A stretch of 64,000 nucleotides of DNA from Pseudomonas sp. (GCF_002796985.1 NZ_PEKX01000020.1:1-64000), one strand, 5' to 3'. Counted from the first letter of the stretch, positions 16,402 to 25,306 are shown. Program-made: numbers and translations. The notes: a model not told the origin generated them from the letters alone.

Positions 16402-17346
16402 ATGAAACGCATCCAGGTTCTCGATTCCCACACCGGCGGCGAACCCACGCGCCTGGTGCTCGAAGGCTTTCCCGATCTGGGCAAGGGCAGCATGGCCGAG
16501 CGCCGCGCGCTGCTGGCCAGCGAGCACGACAGCTGGCGTGCCGCGACCGTGCTGGAGCCGCGCGGCAGCGACGTGCTGGTCGGCGCGCTGCTCTGCGAGC
16601 CGGTGGACCCGAGCGCCTGCGCCGGGGTGATCTTCTTCAACAACACCGGCTACCTGGGCATGTGCGGCCACGGCACCATCGGCCTGGTGGTCTCGCTGGC
16701 GCACCTGGGTCGCATCGGCGCCGGCACGCACAAGATCGAAACGCCAGTGGGCACCGTCGAAGCCACCCTTCATGACGACCGCTCGGTGAGCGTGCGCAAC
16801 GTCCCCTCCTACCGTTACCGCAAACAGGTGCCGGTGGAAGTGCCCGGCCACGGCCTGGTGCACGGCGACATCGCCTGGGGCGGCAACTGGTTCTTCCTGA
16901 TGGCCGATCACGGCCTGCGCGTCGCCGGCGACAACCTCGATGAGCTGACCGCCTACACCGTCGCCGTGCAGAAGGCGCTGGAAGACCAGGGCATCCGTGG
17001 CGAAGACGGCGGGCTGATCGACCACATCGAACTGTTCGCCGACGATCCCGAAGCGGACAGCCGCAACTACGTGCTCTGCCCCGGCAAGGCCTACGATCGC
17101 TCGCCCTGCGGCACCGGCACCAGCGCCAAGCTGGCGTGCCTGGCCGCTGACGGCAAGCTCGCCGCTGGCGACGCCTGGCACCAGGCCAGCGTGATCGGCA
17201 GCCAGTTCGAGGGCCGCTTCGAGTGGGCCGGCGAGCCGGCCGAAGGGCGCATCATCCCGACCATCCGTGGCCGCGCCAACATCAGCGCCGAGGCCACCTT
17301 GCTGCTGGAAGAGGACGATCCCTTCGCCTGGGGCATCCGCCCGTGA
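16402..17346 (+). CDS. lhpA: 4-hydroxyproline 2-epimerase (proline racemase superfamily, Cys/Cys)
   Basis: A 314-residue enzyme that interconverts trans-4-hydroxy-L-proline and cis-4-hydroxy-D-proline, the first step of hydroxyproline degradation. Both catalytic cysteines are present: Cys88 in MCGHGTIG and Cys236 in SPCGTGTSA, with the N-terminal DSHTGGEPTR signature. The Cys/Cys pair marks a racemase or epimerase rather than a dehydratase, and the context of D-hydroxyproline dehydrogenase genes favours hydroxyproline over proline. The ribosome site is CAGGGGG just before the ATG. The stop overlaps the GTG start of lhpB. Confidence 0.92.
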   Translation: MKRIQVLDSHTGGEPTRLVLEGFPDLGKGSMAERRALLASEHDSWRAATVLEPRGSDVLVGALLCEPVDPSACAGVIFFNNTGYLGMCGHGTIGLVVSLAHLGRIGAGTHKIETPVGTVEATLHDDRSVSVRNVPSYRYRKQVPVEVPGHGLVHGDIAWGGNWFFLMADHGLRVAGDNLDELTAYTVAVQKALEDQGIRGEDGGLIDHIELFADDPEADSRNYVLCPGKAYDRSPCGTGTSAKLACLAADGKLAAGDAWHQASVIGSQFEGRFEWAGEPAEGRIIPTIRGRANISAEATLLLEEDDPFAWGIRP

Positions 17347-18455
17347 GCGACGCGGACATCATCGTCATCGGCGCCGGCATAGTCGGCGCCGCCTGCGCCC
17401 ACGCCCTCGCCCGCCGCGGGCTGGACGTACTGGTGCTGGACGCGCGCCTGCCCGGCGCCACCGCCGTCGGCATGGGCCACCTGCTGGTGCTCGACGACAA
17501 CGCCGCCGAACTGGCCTTGAGCAATTACTCGCTGCAACGCTGGCGCGAATGGGGCCACGACATGCCCGCCGAGTGCGCCTACCGCAGCAACGGCACGATG
17601 TGGCTGGCGGCCAACGACGAAGAGATGGCCGAAGCCGAGCGCAAGTTCGCCGTGCTGCGCGAGCACGGTATCGCCGCAAAGCTGTTGAACAATGTCGAGT
17701 TGCTGCGCGAGGAACCCGAGCTGCGCAGTGACCTGCACGGCGGGCTGGAGATCACCGGCGACGGCATTCTCTACGCGCCGCGCGCCGCCGCCTGGCTGCT
17801 GGAATCGGCGCTGAAGCCGATTCGCCAGCTTCAGGCCAAGGTGGTGGAAATCGACGAACCCCGCGTGCGCCTGGACAACGGCCAGTGGCTCAGCGCCAAG
17901 GCCGTGGTGCTGGCCAACGGCATCCAGGCCGGCGAGCTGTGCCCTGGCCTGCCCATCGAGCCGAAGAAGGGCCATCTGCTGATCACCGACCGGTACCCCG
18001 GCAAGGTGCGCCGCACCCTGGTCGAGCTGGGCTACGTGACCAGCGCGCACAACGCCAGCGGCCCGTCGGTGGCCTGCAACATCCAGCCGCGCCCCACCGG
18101 CCAGCTGTTCATCGGCGCCTCGCGGCAGTTCGGCACCACCGACCCACAGGTGGAAGGCTGGATGCTGGCGAAGATGCTGCGCCGCGCCGTGGACTACATG
18201 CCCGGCCTGGCCAACCTCAACGTGATCCGCAGCTGGGCCGGCTTCCGCGCCGCCAGCCCCGACGGCATGCCACTGGTGGGCGAACACCCGCAGCGCCCCG
18301 GCCTGTGGCTCGCCGTCGGCCATGAGGGCCTGGGTGTGACCACCGCGCCGGGCACCGCCGACCTGCTCGCCGCGCAGCTGTGCGATGAGCCGCTGCCGCT
18401 GCCGGCCGAACCCTATTCCCCGCGCCGCTTCCTCGGAGCCAAAGCCCATGCCTGA
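17343..18455 (+). CDS. lhpB: D-hydroxyproline dehydrogenase, FAD-dependent DAO-type subunit
   Basis: A 370-residue flavoprotein of the D-amino-acid oxidase family. The Rossmann dinucleotide motif IIVIGAGIVGAACAHALARRG is at the N terminus (about 5-25), and the C-terminal half carries WAGFRAASPDGMPLVGEHP and HEGLGVTTAPGTADLLA, typical of this group. It oxidises cis-4-hydroxy-D-proline to 1-pyrroline-4-hydroxy-2-carboxylate. The start is the GTG at 17343 overlapping the lhpA stop (GTGA); longer upstream frames overlap lhpA heavily. It overlaps lhpF by eight bases, which suggests stoichiometric synthesis of a multi-subunit enzyme with LhpF and LhpE. Confidence 0.9.
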   Translation: MSDADIIVIGAGIVGAACAHALARRGLDVLVLDARLPGATAVGMGHLLVLDDNAAELALSNYSLQRWREWGHDMPAECAYRSNGTMWLAANDEEMAEAERKFAVLREHGIAAKLLNNVELLREEPELRSDLHGGLEITGDGILYAPRAAAWLLESALKPIRQLQAKVVEIDEPRVRLDNGQWLSAKAVVLANGIQAGELCPGLPIEPKKGHLLITDRYPGKVRRTLVELGYVTSAHNASGPSVACNIQPRPTGQLFIGASRQFGTTDPQVEGWMLAKMLRRAVDYMPGLANLNVIRSWAGFRAASPDGMPLVGEHPQRPGLWLAVGHEGLGVTTAPGTADLLAAQLCDEPLPLPAEPYSPRRFLGAKAHA

Positions 18456-18684
18456 GCTGATCCTCGACGGCCGCCCGCTGAGCGTCGCCGCCGGCACCAC
18501 GGTCGCCGCCGCGCTCGCCCTGGGCGGCGACGGCACCACGCGCACCTCGGTCAGCGGCCAGCGTCGCGCGCCACTGTGCGGCATGGGCGTCTGCCAGGAA
18601 TGCCGCGTGAGCATCGACGGCCAGCGTCGCCTGGCCTGCCAGACCCTGTGCCGTGACGGCATGCAGGTGGAGACCCGCCCATGA
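18448..18684 (+). CDS. lhpF: D-hydroxyproline dehydrogenase, small [2Fe-2S] subunit
   Basis: A 78-residue ferredoxin-like protein (Fer2_4 type). The cluster ligands are Cys44, Cys49, Cys52 and Cys64 in the pattern CxxxxCxxC...C. It would carry electrons inside the dehydrogenase complex. It overlaps lhpB by eight bases and lhpE by four (ATGA at 18681-18684), so the three are translationally coupled. Confidence 0.88.
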   Translation: MPELILDGRPLSVAAGTTVAAALALGGDGTTRTSVSGQRRAPLCGMGVCQECRVSIDGQRRLACQTLCRDGMQVETRP

Positions 18685-19928
18685 ACGCTGCGGCCGATAT
18701 CGTCATCCTCGGCGCCGGCCCGGCCGGGCTGTCCGCCGCCCTCGCCGCCGCGCCGAGCGGCGCCAGCATCGTCATCCTCGACGACAACCCGCTGCCCGGC
18801 GGGCAAATCTGGCGCGACGGCCCGAATGCCCACCTGCCGCGTGCCGCCCTCGAACTGCGCGAGCAGGTTGCCGCCTGCGCCAATATCAAGATTCACAACG
18901 GCACCCGCGTGGTCGCGCTGGCCGGCGAGCGCGGCCTGTTGCTGGAAGACTTCGAGCACGGCTGGCGGCTGGACTATCGCAAACTGATCCTCTGCACCGG
19001 CGCCCGCGAACTGCTGCTGCCCTTCCCCGGCTGGACGCTGCCCGGTGTTACCGGCGCGGGCGGTTTGCAGGCGCTGGTCAAAGGCGGCATGCCGGTCGAT
19101 GGCCAGCGCGTGGTGATCGCCGGTAGCGGCCCGCTGCTGCTCGCCAGCGCTGCCACCGCCCGAGCCAATGGCGCGAAGATTCTGCGGATTGCCGAGCAGG
19201 CGTCCTGGCCGGCAATCACGCGTTTCGCCCTGAAGCTACCGTGCTGGCCGAACAAGCTGTTGCAGTCCTTCGGCCTGTACGACCCGGGCTACCGCGCCGA
19301 CAGCCATGTGGTCGCCGCCCTGGGTAACGATCACCTGGAGGGCGTACGAATCCGCCAGGGTGGCAAGCTGAAGGAAATCGCCTGCGACCGGCTGGCCTGC
19401 GGCTTTGGTCTGATCCCCAACGTGCAGCTCGGCCAGGCGCTGGGGTGCGCACTGGACGATGGCGCGATCCGCGTCGATGCCTGGCAGGCGACCACCTGCG
19501 AAGGCGTCTACGCGGCGGGTGAATGCACCGGCTTCGGCGGCTCGGAGAAAGCCCTGGTGGAAGGCCGCATCGCTGGCCACGCCGCAGTGGGTGAGCACGA
19601 CCGCGCCCGTGATTTCTGGTCGCAGCGCCAGCGCTGGCAGGGCTTCGCCGCTGCTCTGAAGCGCGACTTCGCCCTCGACCCGCGCCTGAACCAGTTGGCC
19701 CAGCCGGACACCCTCGTCTGTCGCTGCGAAGACGTGCCCTACTCGGTGCTCGCCGGCAAACCCGACTGGACCGCCGCCAAGCTCGCCAGCCGTTGCGGCA
19801 TGGGCGCCTGCCAGGGCCGTGTGTGCGGTGCGGCGGCGAAACAGCTGTTCGGCTGGCAACCGCCGGCCCCGCGCCCGCCCTTCAGCCCGGCGCGGGTGGA
19901 AACCCTGTTGCAGCTCGCCGAAGACTGA
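18681..19928 (+). CDS. lhpE: D-hydroxyproline dehydrogenase, FAD/NAD(P) and BFD-like [2Fe-2S] subunit
   Basis: A 415-residue protein with an N-terminal FAD Rossmann motif (IVILGAGPAGLSAALAAA, about 8-25), a second nucleotide motif (VVIAGSGPLLLASAATA, about 137-155) and a C-terminal BFD-like iron-sulfur domain with Cys347, Cys349, Cys377 and Cys382 (VCRCEDV...MGACQGRVC). This is the electron-transfer subunit seen in PA1265-type D-hydroxyproline dehydrogenases and related octopine/opine oxidases. Its electron acceptor is probably the respiratory chain. It is the last gene of this operon; palindromic repeats follow at once. Confidence 0.88.
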   Translation: MNAAADIVILGAGPAGLSAALAAAPSGASIVILDDNPLPGGQIWRDGPNAHLPRAALELREQVAACANIKIHNGTRVVALAGERGLLLEDFEHGWRLDYRKLILCTGARELLLPFPGWTLPGVTGAGGLQALVKGGMPVDGQRVVIAGSGPLLLASAATARANGAKILRIAEQASWPAITRFALKLPCWPNKLLQSFGLYDPGYRADSHVVAALGNDHLEGVRIRQGGKLKEIACDRLACGFGLIPNVQLGQALGCALDDGAIRVDAWQATTCEGVYAAGECTGFGGSEKALVEGRIAGHAAVGEHDRARDFWSQRQRWQGFAAALKRDFALDPRLNQLAQPDTLVCRCEDVPYSVLAGKPDWTAAKLASRCGMGACQGRVCGAAAKQLFGWQPPAPRPPFSPARVETLLQLAED

Positions 19929-19931
19929 AGG

Positions 19932-20080
19932 ATGGCGGATAACGCTTGAGGCGTTATGCGCCCTACGTCCGCCTCACGCACCGCCCTCGTAGGGCGCATA
20001 AAGCGGCACGCTTTATCCGCCGTCTCCTCTGCCGAACACCGGGTGACGGCGGATAACGCCAAAGGCGCTATCCGCTCTAT
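19932..20080. repeat. three palindromic repeats, GTAGGGCGCATAACGC family
   Basis: Three units of the second repeat family lie head to tail: about 19932-19967, 19988-20023 and 20047-20080. Each has a GATAACGC...GCGTTAT-type (or AAAGC...GCTTTA) core and a GGCGGAT/GCGCCCTACG flank. They separate lhpE from the AraC-type gene. Confidence 0.8.
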
Positions 20081-20129
20081 GAGTTGACAGCGCCCCGCCA
20101 CCCCGCCACTTTGCACCGAACCTTCCGCC

Positions 20130-20909
20130 ATGTTCCGACAGCCGACCCGCTTCCCGATGCACGACCTGATCCCCCAGGGCGCCCGCGACCTGGACAGCCT
20201 GCTGCAGACTTTCCAGCAGATAGCCCCGCTGCTCGATGCCATGCCCGGCGTAGTGTTCTTCATCAAGGACACCGCGGCGCGCTACGTGCTGGTCAACCAG
20301 ACCCTGGCGCGGCGCTGCGGCGTGCAGGACGCCAGCGAGCTGCTCGGACGCACCGCCGAGGAAGTCTTCCCCTCACGCTTCGGCCCGGTCTACACCGAGC
20401 AGGACCGCCGCGTGCTGGAAACCGGCGGCCAGCTCAGCGACCAGCTGGAGCTTCACCTCTACCCCGGCCGTCTGCCCGGCTGGTGCCTGACCCACAAGCT
20501 GGCGCTGCGCGATGCGGCCGGCGCGGTGATCGGCATGGCGGGGATTTCCAGCGACCTGCAGGCGGCGCAATCCACGCACCCGGCGTACCAGCGCCTGGCG
20601 GCGGTGGACGCCTATATCCGCGAGCACTTCGACAAGCCGATCAACCTCGGCGAGCTCACCGAGCTGGCCGGGCTGTCCGTCGCCCAGCTGGAGCGCCACT
20701 GCAAGCGCATCTTCCAGCTCACCCCACGGCAGATGATCCACAAGGCGCGCCTGGGCGCCGCCACCCGCCTGCTGGGTGAAGACCTGCCGATCACCGAGAT
20801 CGCCCTGCGCTGCGGCTACACCGACCACAGCGCCTTCAGCCGGCAGTTCCGCGCGCTCACCGGGCTGTCGCCGACGCAGTATCGCGAGTCGCAGTCCGCA
20901 CCCCACTGA
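20130..20909 (+). CDS. AraC-family regulator with PAS domain, LhpR-like
   Basis: A 259-residue protein. A PAS domain spans about 28-145 (MPGVVFFIKDTAARYVLVNQTLARRCG opens it, quoted in part) and an AraC DNA-binding domain spans about 155-255 with GYTDHSAFSRQFRALTGLSPTQYRE. It lies between the two halves of the hydroxyproline locus, the place held by LhpR (PA1261) in P. aeruginosa, so an activator role for uptake and catabolism is likely. The ATG at 20130 or the one at 20157 could be used; neither has a clear ribosome site. The island therefore has two local regulators, this one and GntR. Confidence 0.75.
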   Translation: MFRQPTRFPMHDLIPQGARDLDSLLQTFQQIAPLLDAMPGVVFFIKDTAARYVLVNQTLARRCGVQDASELLGRTAEEVFPSRFGPVYTEQDRRVLETGGQLSDQLELHLYPGRLPGWCLTHKLALRDAAGAVIGMAGISSDLQAAQSTHPAYQRLAAVDAYIREHFDKPINLGELTELAGLSVAQLERHCKRIFQLTPRQMIHKARLGAATRLLGEDLPITEIALRCGYTDHSAFSRQFRALTGLSPTQYRESQSAPH

Positions 20910-20922
20910 TAACGAAGCACCC

Positions 20923-21133
20923 TTAGGGCGGATAACGCCTACGGCGTTATCCGCCGTCAGACCCGTCGCGGAGATGGCGGATAAAGCGTGCCGCTTTATG
21001 CGCCCTACGGGGCTGACATGCCTACAGGTTGGCCTGCTGCGGATGTCGACCTGGCGTAGGAGCGGACTCCGTCCGCGATCGGTATCCGCCACGCAAGTGC
21101 ATCGCGGATAAATTCGCTCCTACGCTCCTACAG
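20923..21133. repeat. cluster of three palindromic repeats of two families
   Basis: Two units of the GTAGGGCGCAT family (20923-20959 and 20973-21011) are followed by a REPIN of the GTAGGAGCGGACTCCGTCCG family (21057-21133) whose right arm is degenerate and ends in a duplicated CTCCTAC. They fill the gap before the transporter promoter. Confidence 0.75.
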
Positions 21134-21271
21134 GAAAGCGCGGCCCAGCCAAGTGCTCCCATAAGGGGCAGCGGAACACCTTCCTGCTTCATTTCGTAAC
21201 AGCGTCCAGAAGCCGCCTACAGTTAATTCGGAAGGCTCCCAGCCACCAATCCCCTAAACACCGAGCTCTGC

Positions 21272-21283
21272 GACCCATGGGTC
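21272..21283. promoter_or_regulatory. 12-base palindrome upstream of the binding-protein promoter
   Basis: GACCCATGGGTC is a perfect palindrome 16 bases upstream of the -24 element at 21299. It could be a regulator site; it is too close to be a classical enhancer for a sigma-54 activator. Confidence 0.3.
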
Positions 21284-21298
21284 ACACCCAGGTGGTTT

Positions 21299-21314
21299 TG
21301 GCACATGCCTTGCT
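21299..21314 (+). promoter_or_regulatory. sigma-54 (-24/-12) promoter of the hydroxyproline transporter operon
   Basis: TGGCACATGCCTTGCT matches TGGCACGNNNNTTGCW at all informative positions but one, with GG-N10-GC spacing. The expected start near 21325 falls inside the GntR-type palindrome at 21322-21337. The binding-protein ATG is at 21384. Confidence 0.7.
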
Positions 21315-21321
21315 CTAAGAA

Positions 21322-21337
21322 ATATCGTATACGAAAT
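21322..21337. promoter_or_regulatory. GntR-type operator in front of the transporter operon
   Basis: ATATCGTATACGAAAT is a palindrome with one mismatched pair and core TCGTATACGA. The same core occurs at 27283-27296, and the half TTCGTATAC at 15571-15579 in front of gntR. It covers the predicted transcription start, which fits repression. Confidence 0.65.
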
Positions 21338-21383
21338 CCATAATACAAAAACTGCTGCACAACACTGACTCAGAGAGGCCCTC

Positions 21384-22190
21384 ATGAAATTCACCCGAAT
21401 TGCTCTAGCCCTCACCGCTGTGTTTCTCGCCGGCCAGGCCCAGGCCGACAAGCTCGACGACATCATCGAATCCGGCAAGCTGCGTTGCGCCGTGACCCTG
21501 GACTTCCCCCCCATGGGTTCGCGCGATGCGCAGAACAACCCGGTCGGCTTCGACGTGGACTACTGCAATGACCTGGCGAAGGTGCTGGGCGTGACCGCCG
21601 AAGTCGTCGAGACGCCGTTCCCCGATCGTATCCCCGCGCTGGTGTCCGGCCGTGCCGACGTGATCGTCGCTTCCACCTCCGACACCCTGGAGCGCGCCAA
21701 GACGGTCGCCATGACCATCCCCTACTTCGCCTTCCAGATGGTGGTGCTGACCCGCGACGACACCGGCATCACCAAGTACGAAGACATCAAGGACCGCCCG
21801 GTGGGCAACACCAGCGGCACCTATGAAGCCATCGCCCTGGAAAAAGACGTGAAGAAATGGGGCGGCAAGGGCTCCTTCCGCGCCTACCAGAGCCAGAACG
21901 ACACCATCCTCGCGGTCGCCCAGGGCCACATCGACGCCACCGTGGTCACCAACACCGTCGCCGCCTCCACCCTCAAGTCCGGCAAGTACAAGGGCCTGAA
22001 GGTCGTCGGTAACGCGCCCTACGTGATCGACTACGTGTCGCTGGCTGCCGCACGCAACGAGTACGGCCTGATCCACTACCTCAACCTCTTCGTCAACCAG
22101 CAGGTCCGCACCGGCCGCTACGCCGAGCTGTACGAGAAGTGGGTCGGCGGCACCCCGGTCGATCTCACCGTTCCCAACGTGTACTACTGA
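21384..22190 (+). CDS. lhpP: ABC transporter substrate-binding protein (family 3), hydroxyproline uptake
   Basis: A 268-residue periplasmic protein with a Sec signal peptide (MKFTRIALALTAVFLAGQAQA, cleavage about residue 21) and a polar-amino-acid binding fold (SGKLRCAVTLDFPPMG, GFDVDYCNDLAKVLGV, and the FPDRIPALVSGRADVI hinge region). GAGAGG at 21373-21378 supports the ATG at 21384. It heads an operon of binding protein, AcnX, two permeases, ATPase and a proline racemase-family enzyme, which points to hydroxyproline as ligand. The symbol follows the P. aeruginosa locus from memory. Confidence 0.85.
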   Translation: MKFTRIALALTAVFLAGQAQADKLDDIIESGKLRCAVTLDFPPMGSRDAQNNPVGFDVDYCNDLAKVLGVTAEVVETPFPDRIPALVSGRADVIVASTSDTLERAKTVAMTIPYFAFQMVVLTRDDTGITKYEDIKDRPVGNTSGTYEAIALEKDVKKWGGKGSFRAYQSQNDTILAVAQGHIDATVVTNTVAASTLKSGKYKGLKVVGNAPYVIDYVSLAAARNEYGLIHYLNLFVNQQVRTGRYAELYEKWVGGTPVDLTVPNVYY

Positions 22191-22203
22191 CGGCGGGCGC
22201 GAC

Positions 22204-23979
22204 ATGTCTTCGATGCAGGCTTCACGGGTGCGGGACGCCAGCCTTACCGGGCGGGTCCTGATGGGGGGTAGCGCCGAAGGGGCGCTACTCCATGCCGACA
22301 CCGGGCTGAGCTTCTGGGGTGGCGTCGAGCCCTTCAGCGGCGAGGTCATCGACCGCCACCATCCGCTTTCGGGCAGCTTCCTGCCCGGCCGGGTGCTGGC
22401 GATTCCCAGCGGACGCGGCTCCTGCACCGGCAGCAGCGTGATGCTGGAGATTCTGCTCAACGGCCACGCGCCGGCAGCCCTGCTGCTGGCCGAGCCGGAC
22501 GAAATCCTCACCCTCGGCGTGCTGGTGGCACAGGCGTTGTTCGGCCGCTCCATTCCGGTGCTGTGCCTGGGGCAAGAAGGTTTCGAGCAGTTGTCCGCGG
22601 GCGGCTGGGCCCGCATCGAAGACGGTCAGGTCACACTCACGGCCGAACGCCCTGCCGATGGCTGGCAGGGCGTGATGGCCAGCGATGCCGGCCCGCTGCC
22701 GGAAGGCCTGGCACTCAATGCCGGCGACCATGCACTGCTCGACGGCAAGCACGGCAAGGCCGCCCAGGCCGCCATGCAGATCGTCCTGCGCATGGCCGCG
22801 CTGCAAGGCGCGAAAGACCTGCTCGATGTCGCCCAGGCGCACATCGACGGTTGCATCTATACCGGCCCCGCGAGTCTGCGCTTCGCCCGCCAGCTGGCGG
22901 ACTGGGGCGGCCAGGTGAAGGTGCCGACCACCCTCAATTCCATCTCCGTGGACCACCGTCGCTGGCGCGAACTGGGGGTCGACAAGGCCTTCGGCGAACC
23001 CGCCGCCGCGCTGGGCGATGCCTACATGGAGATGGGTGCGCAGATGAGTTACACCTGCGCGCCCTACCTGCTGGACAGCAAGCCGAGCCTCGGCGAACAG
23101 GTGGTCTGGGCCGAGTCCAACGCCGTGGTGTACGCCAACAGCGTGCTCGGCGCGCGCACCCTGAAATACCCGGACTACCTCGACATCTGCATCGCCCTCA
23201 CCGGCCGCGCGCCGAACGTCGGCAGCCACCGCGACGAAGGCCGGCTGGCCACGCTGCGGATCGATGTCGAACTGCCGGCCGAACACGACGAATCGATCTT
23301 CCCGCTGCTCGGCTACCACATCGGCGAGCTGTGCGGCTCGCGCATCCCGGTGGTCGACGGCCTGCTGCCGCTGGCCCCAGACAGCGACGCCCTGAAAGCC
23401 TTCGGCGCAGCCTTCGCCACCACCTCCGCTGCGCCGATGTTCCACATCGCCGGTGTCACCCCGGAAGCACCGGACGTGGCTACCCCCCTGGGCGGCAAGG
23501 CACCTCTGCAACACCTGCGAATCACCCCGGCGGACCTGGTCGCATCGTGGCGCGAACTGGACCACGCCAGCGAGCCGACCGTGCAGTTGGTCTCGCTGGG
23601 CAACCCGCACTTCTCCGCCAGCGAATGCGCGGCCCTGGCCAAACTGGTCGCCGGGCGCCGCAAGCATCCGGGCGTCGCGCTGGTCGTCGCCCTCGGCCGC
23701 GCCGTGCAGGAAAAGGCCCGCGCCGCCGGTGACGTGAAGGTGCTGGAAGACTTCGGCGCGCAACTGCTCAACGACACCTGCTGGTGCATGATCGGCGAGC
23801 CGGTGATCCCGCCACAGTGCACCACGCTGATGACCAACTCGGCGAAGTACGCCCACTACGGTCCGGGCCTGGCCGGGCGCCAGGTGCATTTCGGCAGCCT
23901 GGCCGCCTGCGTCGAGGCAGCCTGCAGCGCTCGCGCTGACGGCGGTGTGCCGCGCTGGCTGAGCGAGGGGGTACGCTGA
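22204..23979 (+). CDS. cis-3-hydroxy-L-proline dehydratase, aconitase X type I (fused subunits)
   Basis: A 591-residue protein in which the AcnX swivel domain (about 15-145, with SGRGSCTGSSVMLEILLNG) is fused to the AcnX catalytic domain (about 150-580, with YTGPASLRFARQLADWG, YTCAPYL and NSVLGART). Fused bacterial AcnX proteins of this size dehydrate cis-3-hydroxy-L-proline to 1-pyrroline-2-carboxylate, using an iron-sulfur cluster held by conserved cysteines. The product would be reduced to proline by the Ldh2-family enzyme at 30175-31179. The gene lies inside the transporter operon, 13 bases after the binding-protein gene. Its stop overlaps the permease start as TGATG (23977-23981). Confidence 0.85.
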   Translation: MSSMQASRVRDASLTGRVLMGGSAEGALLHADTGLSFWGGVEPFSGEVIDRHHPLSGSFLPGRVLAIPSGRGSCTGSSVMLEILLNGHAPAALLLAEPDEILTLGVLVAQALFGRSIPVLCLGQEGFEQLSAGGWARIEDGQVTLTAERPADGWQGVMASDAGPLPEGLALNAGDHALLDGKHGKAAQAAMQIVLRMAALQGAKDLLDVAQAHIDGCIYTGPASLRFARQLADWGGQVKVPTTLNSISVDHRRWRELGVDKAFGEPAAALGDAYMEMGAQMSYTCAPYLLDSKPSLGEQVVWAESNAVVYANSVLGARTLKYPDYLDICIALTGRAPNVGSHRDEGRLATLRIDVELPAEHDESIFPLLGYHIGELCGSRIPVVDGLLPLAPDSDALKAFGAAFATTSAAPMFHIAGVTPEAPDVATPLGGKAPLQHLRITPADLVASWRELDHASEPTVQLVSLGNPHFSASECAALAKLVAGRRKHPGVALVVALGRAVQEKARAAGDVKVLEDFGAQLLNDTCWCMIGEPVIPPQCTTLMTNSAKYAHYGPGLAGRQVHFGSLAACVEAACSARADGGVPRWLSEGVR

Positions 23980-24644
23980 TGTTCAACTACAGCTTCCACT
24001 GGCGTTCTGCGTTCAAGGCCCTGCCGGACATGCTCGGCGGCGCCTGGGTGACCCTGGAAACAGCCGCCCTGTCGATGGTCCTGGGCGTGCTCATTGCCCT
24101 GCTGCTTACAGTCATGCGGCAGATGAAGAACCCGCTGCTCAAAGGCTTCGCCGACACCTGGGTATCCATCGCACGCAACACCCCGTCGCTGTTCCAGATC
24201 TACATCCTGTACTTCGGCCTGGGCTCCTTCGGCCTGCACGTCAGCTCCTGGGTAGCGCTGCTGGCGGGGATCACCTTCAACAACGCCGGCTACCTGGCGG
24301 AGAACTTCCGCGGCGGCCTCAAGGCCGTGCCGGACACCCAGATGCGCGCCGCGCGCTCGCTGGGCATGAGCGCCTTCCAGGCGTACCGGATGATCATCGT
24401 TCCGCAGCTGCTGCGCATCGTCTATTACCCGCTGACGAACCAGATGGTCTGGGCGGTGCTGATGACTTCGCTGGGCGTGGTGGTGGGCCTGAACAACGAC
24501 CTCACCGGCGTGACCCAGGACTTCAACGTGCGCACCTTCCGCACCTTCGAGTACTTCGCCCTGGCCGCGGTGCTCTATTACATCATCGCCAAGGTCATCG
24601 TGGCGGTCGCCCGCCTGTTGAGCTGGCGACTGTTCCGCTACTAG
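23979..24644 (+). CDS. amino-acid ABC transporter permease (HisM/GlnP type)
   Basis: A 221-residue inner-membrane protein with about five hydrophobic helices. The N-terminal MLGGAWVTLETAALSMVLGV pattern and the cytoplasmic EAA loop (ENFRGGLKAVPDTQMRAARSLGMSAFQAYRMIIVPQ, quoted in part as AARSLGMS) are standard for polar-amino-acid permeases. It forms the membrane channel with the permease immediately downstream (11-base gap). The start overlaps the AcnX stop. Confidence 0.92.
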   Translation: MFNYSFHWRSAFKALPDMLGGAWVTLETAALSMVLGVLIALLLTVMRQMKNPLLKGFADTWVSIARNTPSLFQIYILYFGLGSFGLHVSSWVALLAGITFNNAGYLAENFRGGLKAVPDTQMRAARSLGMSAFQAYRMIIVPQLLRIVYYPLTNQMVWAVLMTSLGVVVGLNNDLTGVTQDFNVRTFRTFEYFALAAVLYYIIAKVIVAVARLLSWRLFRY

Positions 24645-24655
24645 GAGAAGCACGC

Positions 24656-25306
24656 ATGTTTTCCACGAGCTTCACCGTCAACGACCTGATGTTCCTGCTG
24701 CAAGGGGCCTGGGTCACCGTCAAGCTGACCGTCGGCGCCATGCTCATCGGCACCCTCGCCGGCGTCGTGCTGGGCTGGCTGCGTGCCGCCCTGCCGCGCG
24801 CCACGATGCCGGTCGGCTGGTTCCTCGACATCTTCCGCAGCGTGCCGCTGCTGATCCAGTTCGTGCTGTTCAACTCGCTGAAAAGCATCGTCGGCCTGAA
24901 CTGGAGCGCCTTCACCGTCGGCTGTCTGGTGCTGGGTGTGTACGCGGCAGCGTTCTGCACCGAGATCATCCGCAGCGGCATCCTTGCCGTCGGGCCGAAC
25001 ATCCGCCGCGCCAGCCGCTCGCTGGGCCTCTCCTACTGGCAGGACCTGCGTTACATCGTGCTGCCGCTGGCCGCGCGAGTGGCCTTCCCCGGCTGGCTGA
25101 ACCTGGTGCTGGGGGTGATGAAGGACACCGCGCTGGTCATGTGGATCGGCATCGTCGAACTGCTCCGCGCCTCGCAGACCATCGTGACGCGCATCCAGGA
25201 ACCCCTGCTGGTGCTGTGCGTCGCCGGGGTCATCTATTACCTCATGAGTTGGGTCGTGGCGCGCCTTGGTGCCCGGCTGGAAAAAAGGTGGCAGGAAAAT
25301 GATTGA
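24656..25306 (+). CDS. amino-acid ABC transporter permease (second subunit)
   Basis: A 216-residue inner-membrane protein homologous to the preceding one, with FLLQGAWVTVKLTVGAMLIG at the N terminus and the EAA loop AASRSLGLS-like ASRSLGLSYWQDLRYIVLPL. AGGAGAAG precedes the ATG. It overlaps the ATPase gene by eight bases, so translation is coupled. Together with lhpP, the other permease and the ATPase it makes one complete importer, probably for hydroxyprolines. Confidence 0.92.
   Translation: MFSTSFTVNDLMFLLQGAWVTVKLTVGAMLIGTLAGVVLGWLRAALPRATMPVGWFLDIFRSVPLLIQFVLFNSLKSIVGLNWSAFTVGCLVLGVYAAAFCTEIIRSGILAVGPNIRRASRSLGLSYWQDLRYIVLPLAARVAFPGWLNLVLGVMKDTALVMWIGIVELLRASQTIVTRIQEPLLVLCVAGVIYYLMSWVVARLGARLEKRWQEND

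Noticed and set aside
19932..20080. CRISPR-like array
   Set aside because: The repeats are palindromic, of unequal spacing and scattered through the window, and no cas genes are present; they are REPIN-type elements.
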